64,000 bases of DNA, from NCBI RefSeq assembly GCF_014839805.1, contig NC_051123.1:912727-976726 (forward strand). The letters are read 5' to 3'. The notes beneath the pieces were generated by a model. It searched no databases. It saw nothing but the letters and a program-made list of their open reading frames with translations, and was not told the origin of the DNA. The DNA comes from Manduca sexta (lineage: Eukaryota > Arthropoda > Insecta > Lepidoptera > Sphingidae). Position numbers and translations under genes: made by a program. Positions 36,930-49,585 of this stretch are shown piece by piece. Every line of letters begins with the position of its first letter. The stretch's first letter is position 1.

Positions 36930-37344
36930 GCCCGCGCAGCCCAGACGCCGCTTTATCGCATTCCGCACACCTGCAGGGCTGACAGATTTTATACAAATAT
37001 GTACAGACGATGTTTTTGTTACAAGAAAAGGTTGAATGAATGGTACTGCGCAGGTAACGTTTCGTATAGTGTATGCAGTTGATTTCTTATTGTTGTGGCG
37101 GACAAAAAAAAATTATTATCTACGTAGTTTCGTGGCGCAGTTGTAGCTCTTTAATGTAAAGGAAAGATTCAACTCAGTAACTTTATTAGACCATGTTGTA
37201 GTCTAAACCTTCACTCGTATACCATCTTAATCTTTAAACTGAACTTGAACTAAGTCTAAATACGAGGAAAAAAACATTACCACCTGTTTCACTACACGCT
37301 ATTTTTAGTAATTATAAAAAAAAATTACTACAGAAAAGGATTAA

Positions 37345-37547
37345 GGTTATAGCTTAAAAATTTCGTCGTATTAAATTTTAAAGGCCGAAATATCCATGCA
37401 TATTAATTATTTTTACGTTTTTCTTTCAACTGCGAGAAGTAATCACTAACTAGACGTGAATTTAAATTCTTTACTTGTCAATACTTGTTTAGTTACCCAG
37501 ATTAAAGGTGAAACAAAATGTATGAAAATGGACCTTAAGCTATAACC
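37345..37547. mobile_element. TTAA-flanked MITE, internally deleted copy
   Basis: A 203-nt relative of the 59-kb element that keeps the centre and the right arm but only about 13 nt of the left arm. It is flanked by TTAA (37341-37344 and 37548-37551). Both of its termini read GGTTATAGCTTAA, differing from the other copy at the same four positions on each side. Confidence 0.8.
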
Positions 37548-37611
37548 TTAAGTGATGCAAATCTTGCTGTTTTTATTGACGACAGTCCGAAATAGACAAA
37601 TTCAGGCAAAG

Positions 37612-37836
37612 TTACCCCACTGCCCCTGATGGTAAGTGGAGTGGGGTCCAATAGAATGTCGACTGACGAGAGATGATTACCTCTCGACAATCAACACAAT
37701 TCTGTCGGCCTGTTGGAACCAGATATACACAGGCTGATTCCGAATCGCGACATACGTGGCCAATATGGCTGGTTTTAACGTCTTGTATACAGTGGGCATT
37801 ATCCAAGCGGATTAAAAATATATCCTACTACCAGCG
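37612..37836 (-). repeat. Dispersed poly-A repeat, family P1, full copy
   Basis: This is the reverse-strand version of the 8.1-kb repeat: CCTGATGGTAAGTGGAGTGG at the left and ATATATCCTACTACCAGC at the right. The overlapping open frames are repeat-derived. Confidence 0.8.
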
Positions 37837-38197
37837 AACACCTTATTTCTTTCTCTGCTTCCCTCACATGCAGTCACAATTATGCGTTCACACAAGCTGC
37901 AACCTAACGAAATGAGGTAATCGCAATACGCCATTACAACTCTTATCAACCACAAGTTAATTGTAAATCTGGAGTGGCTTCAATGCTTTTAATATTAAGT
38001 TTATTATAATATAATACAAGGTCTAGATGACCTCTAAGTCCTATTATGGAATGCTGTATGCTATCTTGATTTTTACCTCTGTGGAATGCTAACATGGCCC
38101 ACTATAAACAGTAAATATGAATGATAATATTTAATCAATAAAAATAAAGGTATGTTCAGATTAAACTAATTTTTATTTTTATTTATTTTTATTAGGT

Positions 38198-38492
38198 CTC
38201 TCATATGTGAGAGTCCACCTGGGTAGGTACCACCGCAATTTCTATTTCTGCCGCCACCAACAATGTGTAGTCACTGTTGTGTTCCAGTTTGAAGAATATT
38301 GTAGCCAGTGTAACTACTGGATATAATAAGACTTAACATCTCATGTCTCAGGATGCCGAGCGCAATGGAATATCAAACATTACTTTATAATTCAAGGTGT
38401 TGGATGGTGTTTGTACCATTTATGGGCGGTCGTATCGTTTACCATCAGACAAACGGCAAGCTCGTCTTATCATTCAAAGTAATAAAAAAAAG
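38198..38492 (+). repeat. Dispersed poly-A repeat, family P2, full copy
   Basis: It starts with the palindrome CTCTCATATGTGAGAG, then TCCACCTGGGTAGGTACCAC. It ends TTTACCATCAGACAAACGGC, AAGCTCGTC and AATAAAAAAAA. Copies also lie at 16559 (+), 7311 (-) and 62815 (-). Confidence 0.8.
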
Positions 38493-38759
38493 CTAAAGAC
38501 CGTGCCTTCCGGAAATACAGACACCATCCACCAGTGATATTGCGTAGTGAAAAATCATCGAAATCGACCGGCCTTCGATGCCGAGACGCGAACGCGCCGT
38601 GCAATCGAAGTGGCCACTGGTGTCAAGCAGCTGTCTATTGGCCCCAATTTAACTGGCAATTGATAGTGTCAGAATGTTGCGTATTGGTGGCCGTAATGGG
38701 AAATGATGTGGTTAGAAACAATTGCTGTGTTTCTATTGGTATTTCTTTTCCAAAGTTCA

Positions 38760-38937
38760 CTAGCAGTGGCGCAGGGTCCATATAACCCGGCTTTCCTTTC
38801 GTAATTTATGTAATATTTAAATATCATTAGAACGATTTGCAATCCGTATTTATGAATATTACTTCTACTTATACAGATGTTGTGTCGCGTTCAATTTTAG
38901 AAAATTTCATCCTTCGCCATTGTTTAGGATATTTTCT
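38760..38937 (+). repeat. Dispersed repeat R4, copy
   Basis: GATTTGCAATCCGTATTTAT and AGAAAATTTCATCCTTCGCC match the 23.9-kb copy. The leading GGGTCCATATAACCCGG also occurs, inverted, near 19935-19955. Confidence 0.45.
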
Positions 38938-40868
38938 CTGCTTGATTTTGTTGAGTTTACAAGCGCTTAATTTTTGAACTATTATATGAAAATGTACATT
39001 GCCTATATATATTGTACGTCGTGTCCTATCGGTACTATTTTAAAACCTGTTCTTAATTTTAGATAAAATCTTACGTTGGTATTGGGAAATAAATTAATGT
39101 ATAATTTGTAAAACGTTTAAATTGAACTCTTACTTTTGCCGAAACGTATTACAACTAACATAGCATAACTAATATTTTCAGCCATAAACAATATTATGAG
39201 TTTCCAAAGCCATTATAATCGTGTATAAACGTTATCTCTAAAGTTGAATAATTCATAGCGCATGTACAGTGTACATAGTGTAAACCAGGTCGCCGTATCG
39301 ATCAGCGGTATCACTGCGGAGTGCAGATAGCCCCTGAACTAGGTCAAGTTCTGTGCCAAATGCGGAAAACATAGACATATACGTGACCGCTGTGTCATAT
39401 TCGCGTCGTGGATGGGCAGGGATTATACGTTCTTTTAATATGGTTTCGTCGGTCTAATTAGGGTCGTTTTGGCGTCGCTTTACTAAATGAAACCATATAT
39501 TTCTTGAATAACAACAATTCACAAGTTATTCGAAACGTAGATATAAAAAAGGAAAGATCGTAATGTAACTGTTATGTGTTATATATGTTTAAATAATAAA
39601 TAAAAAAGTTGAATTTCGTAAAAATAAATATCAATAATAAATAATTTTAATTTTACACATCCTAATGTCACTACTACTGTAAGAGAATTAGTCTCAGCGA
39701 CAAAAATAGCTTCAGACTGAAAGTAGCCCATGCACACGATACATCTGCACTTAGCTACAAAATTATCAAAAAATCAGAAAACAAACACTGGGATTTTGGT
39801 GATATTGGGGTTATATGTGGATGATTTTCGGCACAATGTTAGCAGAGGTAAAGATGAATATGTGGTTTCATTTAATAATGGGATCAAAAAGACCCTGTAT
39901 TATTTACAGTAACTCTTAATATTTTTCATGGCTTTTGCGTGATACGTCAAAGAACATTTGACCAAAACGTAAAAAATTCAAAAGTTGTTTCGTGTTTTAT
40001 TCCTCTTCTAGTTTTGTTTTTCTAAAAACATTTAAGGTATAGACATGAAAAATTGAATATTTTATTATATGTGTAAATTAATGCTTTCGCTAAGGGTATT
40101 TTCTGGGAATAAATATTCGCAACCAAGCATAATGTACCTTATCTGACCAAATCTTTAAATGGAAGATTCTTTAGAACTAGGTTGACGATAAATAATTTGG
40201 TTAGAGAACTAAATCTTTACGATACTGCCAGTCAGTAATTATTCATAGAAATAAAATCGCAGAAATATATAGACGTCACCCACGATAAGCATAGCTATTA
40301 GTAAAGCCATTTTTATAATCGGTTCAATATTTCCAAGGACTATCTCTAAAGTAAAATATACATGTTTTTTATAAAAAAAGTAAGATAGATTTTTATTAAA
40401 AAAATATATATGTGATATAAAATTATTGAAACTTTCTTGTCGATAAAAGTATTGTGCATCGTTCCCGCAGTAGAGTATAAAGAATCGTCGGCGCTATTGA
40501 TTTTGTGTTCTGCTTTACAACGAGGAAGATGCACTTAATTGTTTCTAGCAATAAAGTAAAAACAAAGCTATACTTCCACAATTTTCATGTTTCCTTACCC
40601 TTGAGTAAGTCGAAGTAAAAAAATCAATAAGTATTATAAAATATCCTCTAAACTAGGGAATATAAAGTTACTTTCTAGTTGTATAATATACTATATTAAA
40701 ATGTAATAGACGAAAAACTAACGAAGTTACGTATACATAAACATTACGCAATCCGCGATGATTATGTTCTTGTTATTAGATATAAACTTCGGTACAATAA
40801 TATACATAATGTAAGGACGAGTTATAAAAGCACTTAGCTATTTTTTTTCATACGTGTACGTGAAAGTG

Positions 40869-41080
40869 TCGCCACTGCTGATGGTAAGTGGAGTGGGGTC
40901 CAGTAGAATGTCGACTGACGAGAGATGATTACGCCTCGGCTGTCGGCATAATTATGACGGCCTGTTGGAACCGGATATACACAGGCTGATCCCGTTAAGC
41001 ACTAGGGCCACTATGGCGTGTTTGAACAACTTATGTACGGTGGTCGCTATCCGGGTGAATATATCCTACCACCAGCCAAC
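40869..41080 (-). repeat. Dispersed poly-A repeat, family P1, full copy
   Basis: It is in the same orientation as the 37.6-kb copy and well conserved from GCTGATGGTAAGTGGAGTGG to ATATATCCTACCACCAGCC. Confidence 0.8.
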
Positions 41081-43742
41081 GTACATTTCAGATGATAATT
41101 TTATCTAAAATCTATGCTAAGATATAATAAAATCAAAGTTTCCCGTGTATTCTAAACCGTATCTATATGTCCTTAAATGTAAGGCCTAAAAGATACGATT
41201 AAAATTAAAAATTATACCACGGTGGCCTAGTGCGGTAGAGTTCCTATACCTTCGAATATTATTTACTTAAAATGACCAGCTGGTTTTTAACAGATTCCGA
41301 TACTCGGATACATAGTTCCTCTTTTATTTCTTTAGGATTCGACAGAGGTGCAATTTAATACAGCAAATTTTCGCCATGCTTTTCTCCTCCATCATATCCT
41401 AAAGCACCATCATATCGAGCACAAATTAGTCTTCGAGTTGAATGAAATACACTTAACCAAAGAGAAATATAAAATAAATGCGAGAAATAAACTCAAGTCC
41501 CCAGTTCATTTTATAACTATAAAATTTGCTGTGAACCGTACAGTGTTACTTAATTTACGATAACGCTAAAAGCAGCGACCGCGATAGCGTTTGAACTCTG
41601 CCCTCCCCCTCGGATACGAGGCGTATTTGTTATAAGCAATATATATAGTCTTTAATTGGAATCTGAGTAATTCTCATTAAGCATGATTGTTTTTATTTTT
41701 CTTATTATTTAACATCAGCTTTTAGGTCTTGAGTATCGTTCGGATGGATCCTGAAGCACCACCAAATATAGGTGTATGAGCAAGTTTGATTATAGTTGAT
41801 AAGGACTATTATATGGCTAAGATAGTCTTGTGTATAAAATTCTAGCTAAAACAAAGTTTACTATAAACCTACTAAGACCACCACCGTCTCTATATACCCA
41901 CGATGCAGTCTAGAAGCGTCCATTCAAGCAGACTCCTACCGGCTTCCCTTTTACGTTTATTGGTTGGTCGCGATATGTTAACTACGGCAATTTTTTTCGA
42001 GTTACCTTTTGAAAAATTTCACCCTTCGCAACTGCCACGATGTCAAATATGAAATCTTGGAACATTGTTCTCATCCCACTAACCACTGAAATGTATAACA
42101 CTCCGCGCGGAGGGTTTACCTGAACTAAACTATACAAAATGGCGGCTACGTAGAATCAGTATTACGTTTCCTTATATTTACTTTTTTGCGGTTGTTCTGC
42201 CTAAATTAGTAACAGCGGAATGGGGGTTGTTGCCTTGACTTAATTCGTAAATTATCAATTATACAGGAAATATTTAGAGTTGGTGGCCGCCATTTTGTGT
42301 CGCATATCTGGTACAAAAGTTTACAAATTCATGCCATCTAATATTAAAAAATATTGTAAAGTATAGGTATTATATTTAACAGACCTGCGTGTAGAGAACG
42401 TAGAGAGTGCAGTGTTGTGTTTTGACTACAAAACCCTATATGGAGTTAGTACTTAAGCAGATGTACTTCAGGCAAATGGTTTGCTCGTGTAGTTATTCCG
42501 TGGTATAAAACAGGGCCACCTAAATCCAGTAATATTGTATTATAGGACTAAAATAACTAGAGTCCATTGCTGATCTGACGTTGAAATGTAGGTTGAATAA
42601 AAGCGAAAGGATGAGAATGAAAGACAACATCGTTTTGTTTCTTATGATTTTTCTTGATATGTCTCTAATAAGTAAGTAATCAAAAATGTACTAATAATAT
42701 AATCTCCAGCCATTTTCAAAAACATAAGAATGACTCATTAATCCTGTATGTAGTGTCTGAAGTCAAGTCCTTAACTAAAATAAAATCCAAATGGCCGATA
42801 TATTTAAAATCGATGACTCAGTCACTCATTTCGGAAATTCCAGGGGTTGTCGATGACTACAAGTCTCTTCATTATCCGCCATGACATTTCTAGCGGATGC
42901 CAAAAACTTTGTTGCTTGGGGTAAAAGTGTTTTTTGCTAAAAAAAAATCTCAAGTGGCGAATTTTTCGAAGTAGTACTAAAGTCGATAATTATTAATAAA
43001 AATAAGAATGTGTTTTATACTCATGATTAAAGAATGATGTAAGCATGTGTCTTTTTGAATCAAATTATGAAAAAAATATTTTAGAACCTGGAAATCGAAC
43101 TTAAAACTTCGGTGCACACAAGAGTAGGCTGCAACCAGACAAACGCTACAATCAGTTATTTATTCAAAACATAATTCTATGAGTAGAAATAAAACCAAAT
43201 TCAAACTTGATTTATTGCTCATTACTCTTATAATTTCAAGGTCACAATTAGTCCTTTATTATTTTTGATAATGTTGCTTACACTTGAGAACCAGAGGGAT
43301 TTCCCAAGTAACATCAGGAAGCGTTGCAAACGTGTTAGCATTGCGTGCTCGGCGAAAGCGGTCACGCTCGCTGTCACGCTGACCACTAAATAATCAAGTC
43401 TAACACAGATTACAAACTCCATAAAGTGTATATTATAGAGGTGATATCGGTGAGGTGTGTTTGGTATAAATGAGATTATTTTTCAAGTTAATTTTGTTTT
43501 CACTTAAAATTCACATTTACGGAAATGCAGTCTGGAGCTAAAATTTAATAGTTTCGTGACATATTTTATTGTACCTACCACGTACTTTGTCCTACCTACA
43601 TACGTATTCATCACCAAATTTTTTCTCATAGTGTCTAGTCTCAACACTTCGATAGAATTTCAAATTTCGAATAAATTTAATTTAAAATTCCACTAAGATA
43701 TTCCAAGTGTGGTATAGTTAAAATGTGGTTGTTTTGTTGCAG
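41081..43742. other. Non-coding, with a weak R4 fragment and a possible tRNA-like relic
   Basis: It holds an R4-like piece at 41960-42035 and a B-box-like sequence in reverse orientation near 43085-43100 (CCTGGAAATCGAAC). No gene is supported. Confidence 0.35.
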
Positions 43743-43796
43743 GTAAAGAACCAACGGAGGCAGCAGGTGCCGTCTAAGCATCAGACTACATTATGA
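43743..43796 (+). CDS. Weak candidate 3' terminal exon
   Basis: A good acceptor (GTTGTTTTGTTGCAG) is followed by 18 codons to TGA in one frame (VKNQRRQQVPSKHQTTL) and 10 codons to TAA in another (KEPTEAAGAV). Either could be the end of a protein spliced from upstream. No AATAAA is close by and no partner exon is visible. Confidence 0.2.
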   Translation, partial: VKNQRRQQVPSKHQTTL

Positions 43797-44039
43797 AGTG
43801 CACTGAATGTGGTACCCGAACATGAAACTCTTAGCGTCAAGACTGGACCATAAATCGTAACTTTCACTTTCTTTATTATTACTTCAACTTTTATAGTTTT
43901 AAGTTAACGAGTCAGTAGTTTAAGCTATTCGTTTGATGTCGTGTTCGCTTCAAGTTGCTGTCACTGCCGTGGTCTCGTCGTTCCTCATACTTCAGGTTTC
44001 GAGTGGTCACTAGACACTCCGCGTTCTAAGTGACGAACA

Positions 44040-44399
44040 TCCTCAATGTAGTTAGTACACGTGCGACCGGCACGACGTGCCGCGCGCGACTGCCGTCGAA
44101 TTCATTCAACAAGCTGCGAGGATGTGGGCGGGGCGTGCGGGACGCGGCGTCATTGGGCGACCGGCCGGCGCACAGTGATGGCCGCCGTCGCATTCGGCCA
44201 ATGAGCGGCGCGCGACACGAACGCGCGTCCGTCCGGCGAAGTTGCCAGCTCGGCTGAAAAAAAAATACCACATTCGACCTTCTTAGGACCCCGGTTTTTT
44301 TTTTGTTTGGCCGCGTTATCACTCGGGAACGTGTGGCGAGGTCCTTATCCGCGCGCGGTGCGATGGTGCAGGTGACCCCGTGTGAGTGTGCGTAGTAGC
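44040..44399 (+). promoter_or_regulatory. CpG island, presumed promoter and 5' leader
   Basis: About 350 nt of CpG-dense sequence contains ATTGG and CCAAT boxes (near 44152 and 44198) and GCGAAGTTGCC at 44236-44246, one base off the motif of the other islands. It is followed at 44400 by a short coding frame ending in a splice donor. This is the largest GC-rich block in the window. The 166-codon minus-strand frame over it looks like a compositional shadow. Confidence 0.5.
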
Positions 44400-44449
44400 A
44401 TGGTGTGGTCCACTCCGGCAGGCGAGCTGCTGATCGACATCGTGACCAG
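44400..44449 (+). CDS. Candidate first coding exon (16 codons plus 2 nt), unidentified
   Basis: The frame starts at an ATG (GTAGTAGCATGG), preceded in frame by a TGA at 44388. It encodes MVWSTPAGELLIDIVT and ends with AG before a GTACTG donor. Codon use is GC-rich, and the exon sits at the downstream edge of a CpG island. The next exon would have to supply one base of the split codon and is not recognised within the window. I do not recognise the protein. If real, it is the start of a plus-strand gene that extends to the right. Confidence is limited because the exon is so short. Confidence 0.35.
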
Positions 44450-46042
44450 GTACTGTCGGCTTGTTGTTTGTATGTCGCGTGTTGTCGTGTCGCCACGCGA
44501 CAGTCTCTCGCCCGTTTCCGATACACGACGTACGGTTATCTATCCGCGTTTTTGAGCGGGCATCGTCGCTATCTAAGTTTAATTTTCCGATAATGGTGTT
44601 TGTACGTGCGTAGATAACATCTGCGAGGACATTGACATCATTATGCCACACATGTTCGGTTGATATCTTGTGTCGGTGTTGGTGTTTCAATGTTGTAGCC
44701 AGTTCGATTCCAATCGTCTCAAGTATGTATGTTTATTTTGTTTTTAACATAGAACAAGACCCCACACGAGTGTAGCCAAACTATAAAGCGGTGTACCCAC
44801 TTCTAAACTATGCACAGGAGTCTGCACTGCGTATATAGGGCGTGATACGAATGATGTATATGTGATATCTAATTATAGTCGTGTTTGACCTGCCGTTGGA
44901 TCGCGGCCAGTCCACGGCACGCGCTGTTTACTAATCAACGAAGCTCTTGCGAAACAGCAGATGAGGGAAGGTCAGGCTTACTGGACCACGGCTTGCCGAG
45001 TTCGTTAAGATGGATAGTCTTTACATCAAGATAAATGGATCTTATCACCAGGTCCACACTAAAGCTGAGGTCTATACGACTTTTGAATAAGTCTATATAG
45101 TACTCAACACTTACATATATTACGATTCGACTTTGAAATTTGCATAAATACATGATTTGAAAATATTGTTACTACGAAATAAATGTTTATTATCTGAGCA
45201 CTAGCGCGTAATACGTCACACAGATAAGAACTTTAGCTACATATGTTACGACTCAAATTAGACTAAGTCTACGATACTCTTATAAACTTTTGCGACTATT
45301 ATTTCGATATAGGTCAGGTCGTAAACAATTTCATACTATAACGAGCGTACAAAAGCATCACCAAGTCTTAAAATGGGTGTAAATACAACAGAGAACATAT
45401 TTTGATGTTCAAATATGTTAAGATTTAATACTTATATAACAGACTTGAATACAAGGTAGGCAGAGAGTCAACTGTATCGATACTGCGTGGAATCTAATTT
45501 TATCCAATACGTAAGCATATGAGTTTATATAGCATACTCAAATTCTAATTTCAAGCAACTTAGTTATGAAATTTAGAGTCTTATAATCCTCAAATGAATG
45601 AAGATCTGGATTTGTTTAACCATGTGCCTCTAACTAACATGAGTAAAAATATACCAGACTTTAAGGAAATATCATCCAAACATAAAAGGAAAATAACTCA
45701 ATTATAACGAAATTTCCATCACGGCTCCGTCCATATATGAATATGTTCTTGGAATAAAAAATAGCCTGTAGCATTCGAAGATAATGTAGTTTCCTAATAG
45801 TAATACAATTTGCTACATCGGAGCACTCATTCCTATCTTCAACTTCATCTAAATAATAGTAATAACAAATATTATTATTTTTGCCGTTGTACCAATATAT
45901 AAACTTGCATGCTGAAGAGGCACGTCTCATTGCTAATTGTAAAAATGCTACGACATTGTCTTCGTTGGAGGTCCTTAAATAAATAAATATACATATAAAC
46001 CTCAGAATAAAAATGGCTTTAGTTATTATTCTGAGGTACAAA
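44450..46042. other. Non-coding, possibly an intron
   Basis: This follows the GTACTG donor of the candidate first exon. I see no second exon. One TATCGATA lies at 45475-45482. Confidence 0.35.
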
Positions 46043-46258
46043 CGAACTGAAAATCTGCTGTGCTGTGGATAGCGACCAACGTACGCAAGGTGTTTGCCTC
46101 CACAGTGGCCCACGTAAATGTGTTCCGGAATCAACCTGTGTATATTTGGCTCCAACAGGCCGGCATAATTGTGTCGACTGTCGAGGGTAATCATCTCTTG
46201 TCAGTCGAATTAGACCACACTTCACTTACCATCAGATGCAATGGTGTCAATTTGTAAT
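46043..46258 (+). repeat. Dispersed poly-A repeat, family P1, copy
   Basis: It contains GGATAGCGACCAACGTACGC, CAACAGGCCGGCATAATTGT and CACTTACCATCAGATG in family order. The poly-A tail is lost. Confidence 0.75.
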
Positions 46259-46607
46259 TTGTTGTCAATGAATATAACTAGAATTAGCAGATGGGGATTC
46301 GAAATATTGTTGGTTAAATTACAAAATCTACGTGCGTAACATTGTTGTGATAATGTCACTTGTTAGTAGGGGAGATGCCCCATTATGTGTAATTTTCGCG
46401 TGATGATGCTAATTTTAAAATAGTGGAGGATAAATGACATAGCCTTGGGAAATATGCAAAGCTATGTACTTATCCTCACGCTTGTATCAGTATGTAAGTA
46501 TTAGGTTGGTATGAAAGTTGGCATCCTGTGTCGCCTCTTCGAGCCAACACCACAAATCACAAGCGAAAAACTCTGGAAAAAGTAGTTCTAGAACTGAAAT
46601 CTAATCT

Positions 46608-46700
46608 CGGACTAGGGGCCTCTCGAATCAACCAGGCCGGCATAATTGTATCGACTGGTGAGGGATAATCTTCTCTCGTCTATCAATGCTCTATGTGGAC
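46608..46700 (+). repeat. Family P1 fragment
   Basis: It contains CCAGGCCGGCATAATTGTAT followed by GAGGGATAATCTTCTCTCG, the middle of the P1 repeat. The ends are missing. Confidence 0.6.
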
Positions 46701-47050
46701 ATTATGTGTAATGGAATTACGTAAAAAAGACGTTTGAGAATAGAGACTATCCCGCCTTTATACCCACCACAGCAACTCCTGTAAGCCAAGATCAATGGCA
46801 GTTTTATGACTCCGAGCGGTGAAGCTTGGCGAGTCTCAGGGATCACTAATCTTTTACCGCAACGAAAATAATCAAATAGAAAGATAAGGAGGAGTTGGAA
46901 ACGTTTGAGAATAGCAGTAGGTAAACTAAATCCATAGTAAATTTGTAGATATCGACAACCTGGTGGCAAACTAGACGGTGATTCCGACTACAATTACGTG
47001 AGTAAAACCGTGTTGCAATCTTTTTATTTAATATGTCTCGTGAAGTGTTA

Positions 47051-47376
47051 TTATAAATAAATATAAGATCAGCCCTGTATTATATGCTGTCCCGCTGTTG
47101 GGCACGGGCCTCCTCTACTACTGAGAGGAGTTAGGCCTTAGTCGACAACGTTGGCCTAGTGCGGGTTGGTAGACTTCACACACCCTCGAAATTCCTATAG
47201 AGAACTTCTCAGGTATGCAGGTTTCCTCATGTTTTCCTTCACCGTAAAAAAAGCGATAATTCACAAAGAATACACACATAATTTTATAGAAAAGTCAGAA
47301 GTGTGTGCCCTTGGGATTTGAACCTGCGGGCATTCGTCTCTGCAGTCCGTTCCACAACCAACTAGGCTATCGCTGC
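47051..47376 (-). repeat. tRNA-derived SINE, family S1, copy B
   Basis: This is close to copy A over its whole length, with the B box at 47313-47324 and the A box near 47358-47369. Small deletions occur in the middle (around 47230). Confidence 0.85.
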
Positions 47377-49374
47377 TTTTTAATAATTTTAAAGTAAGTT
47401 TTAATAATATTAAAGCTAGTGTCAGTAAACGGAACTCTAAGACAGATGGTCGTTCCTAGATGCCCCCTACTGCTCGAGGTGACCTTCCGAACGTGCCGCC
47501 CTTCACTGTTCGTTTCGACTAGTTTTTATAAACGGATTTTGTATAGTTCTGTTTTGGTTGTTACACATTGGTGAACAAGGTTAGATTGATATTTTGGGTT
47601 CGTGATTACTTTTCAAATGTGTAGTTTTTTAAATGTGTTTTGGTGCTGGTTTTTGTTCCTAACTCTACTATAGAACTATTATTAAATACCTTTACTGCTA
47701 TGATAATGAAGAATCCGATTAGTGTAAAAATCTGCATCGGAGCAGTGGTACTAGACTGGTATGTTTTAACAAAAAGGTATATATTCGTACAAGTTTATCG
47801 AGAGTATACGCAGAACTGTATGTTAACTGCACTTACATTTCTCCGAGTTTATGTTTTTAGTTTACTTGTTTATAATAGAACGCGAGCCTAGCGTGTAATT
47901 ATATGTTAGGTTAGGAACATAAGTCATTAATTAGGTTTGACGATATTATAATATCAGTCTACTACTGAAGGGCCAGGCCTCAGTTCATTTTCATATTGGA
48001 AAATGTGAACTAGGAAGTCAATTTAAAAGTTACCGTTTTCGGACACTCATGCACCAGTGCATTAAAATAATACGTAAGTAATTTTCACTTGACAGCTTTT
48101 TCGATATTAGAAAACACAAAAACTAGTTTCCATCGGTAAAAAGGGTCGTAGTCTAGCGTTGCACGAGACGAGTGCGTGCTATCTAAAATAATAATAGAAA
48201 GTTTATTTTTATAGACGTTTTTACTACTTAGTGCACGCAACTATGTCTGCCTAGACATCAAAGAAATCTGGAACGGAAAAAAGTTGCTTGCGGTTTCGTG
48301 ATGGTTATTTGTTAGGCCTTTTCAAAACTGTACTAGCTGTAACATTTAGGCTATATGGCGAAACGCGGCAAAGTCCATTAGGTAGTTTTTTCTTTATTAT
48401 GGTAGACAACAAGGTGAATCACCTCGCGGTACGTGATCACTTTAGTTCATGTACAACCTTTGTCAAGGAAATTGTGGTTACGAATGCTGTTTTTAAGAAA
48501 GAAGGGGAAGGGATCTGTTGGGCCTCCGAAAAGATCACTTACAATACATTACGGAAATGCAAATTTTTAATTATTTAAAGCCGACTGATTTGACTTCCGT
48601 AGTCCGTTGATGTAGACAAAACTGTACCTGCCAAGTGATACAAACTTACAAGCACACATTTAAAATAGGATATTTATAAGGCATTACAGAAGTATATAAG
48701 TTTGTTTGGATATTGACTTCGTGTACGAAATGAAAATAGTCAAATCAAAATACAACAATCTATGTTGCTTAACATTATATTTACTATTATTGTAAGTCTA
48801 TTCATTATTAGAGATTAGTGCAAACAAACTGATAAACTTTTGGTCACTGGTATATTTAAATGTTCAATACATTTACCTATTTAAATATGTTTCTTTAATT
48901 TATTTTTATAGTTCAAGCGATAAGTTTTCGTTTTAGATGTTCAATTAACTTTGAATTTATATAATTTCCTTTCAAATTTATATTATAATGAGTTGTAAAT
49001 ATAAATATTGGATTTTAATAAAAGAATATTTAATTTAAGCGAAATTAATATCAGTGAGTTTATGACTGCAAGACACGAACGTTTTATTTCGTTTCAGTAC
49101 AACTATGGACAAATATTATCTATTTTTACTTTACGGATAACTTGTATCGTACAAAAAAATACAGACGAATTGACAACATCCTCCTTTTTTGAAGCCGGTT
49201 AAAAATAACATGAACCTATTTGTATTATAAGATCCTTTTTTATAGCACATTAATATTGCTATTTAGATATATCCGAAGTAAAATAAAAAAATCACATTTT
49301 AATTATGTATTATAACGTTATTACCGTATTGCTACTGTTTATGGACAGCAATTTTCATTAAAAAAACAAACACG
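47377..49374. other. Non-coding, nothing recognised
   Basis: Frames at 47640-47891 and 48288-48578 have no recognisable domain or supporting splice sites. Confidence 0.4.
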
Positions 49375-49585
49375 CATCCCGCCTGTGTCCACAAAAGGGA
49401 GACATAAGGTGCAACCAGGGCACCCAATTGTCTCCTGTGTATACCGTCCAATGATGTGAAAGGGGCGGTCATGTCGTTATAAACGAAACACCAAATACCA
49501 CTTTACCCACTACGAGATTTGAACCCGGCACCTTAACTTTGTCATACCGCGCACGCAGTACAACTATGCGATCGAAGCTCTCAGT
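49375..49585 (-). repeat. tRNA-derived SINE, family S2
   Basis: On the minus strand, a tRNA-like head (TCGCATAGTTG A box at 49561-49571, GGGTTCAAATCTC B box at 49514-49526) is followed by a body containing GGGTGCCCTGGTTGCACC. The body matches pieces at 24283 and 29840. Confidence 0.75.

Noticed and set aside
44026..44526. 166-codon minus-strand open frame
   Set aside because: It lies over a CpG island, is rich in Arg, Ser, Thr and Pro with no domain, and conflicts with the plus-strand promoter and first-exon reading. It is probably a compositional shadow.
45661..46194. 177-codon minus-strand open frame
   Set aside because: Its start lies in a P1 repeat, and the rest is low-complexity aromatic and isoleucine-rich sequence with no domain.
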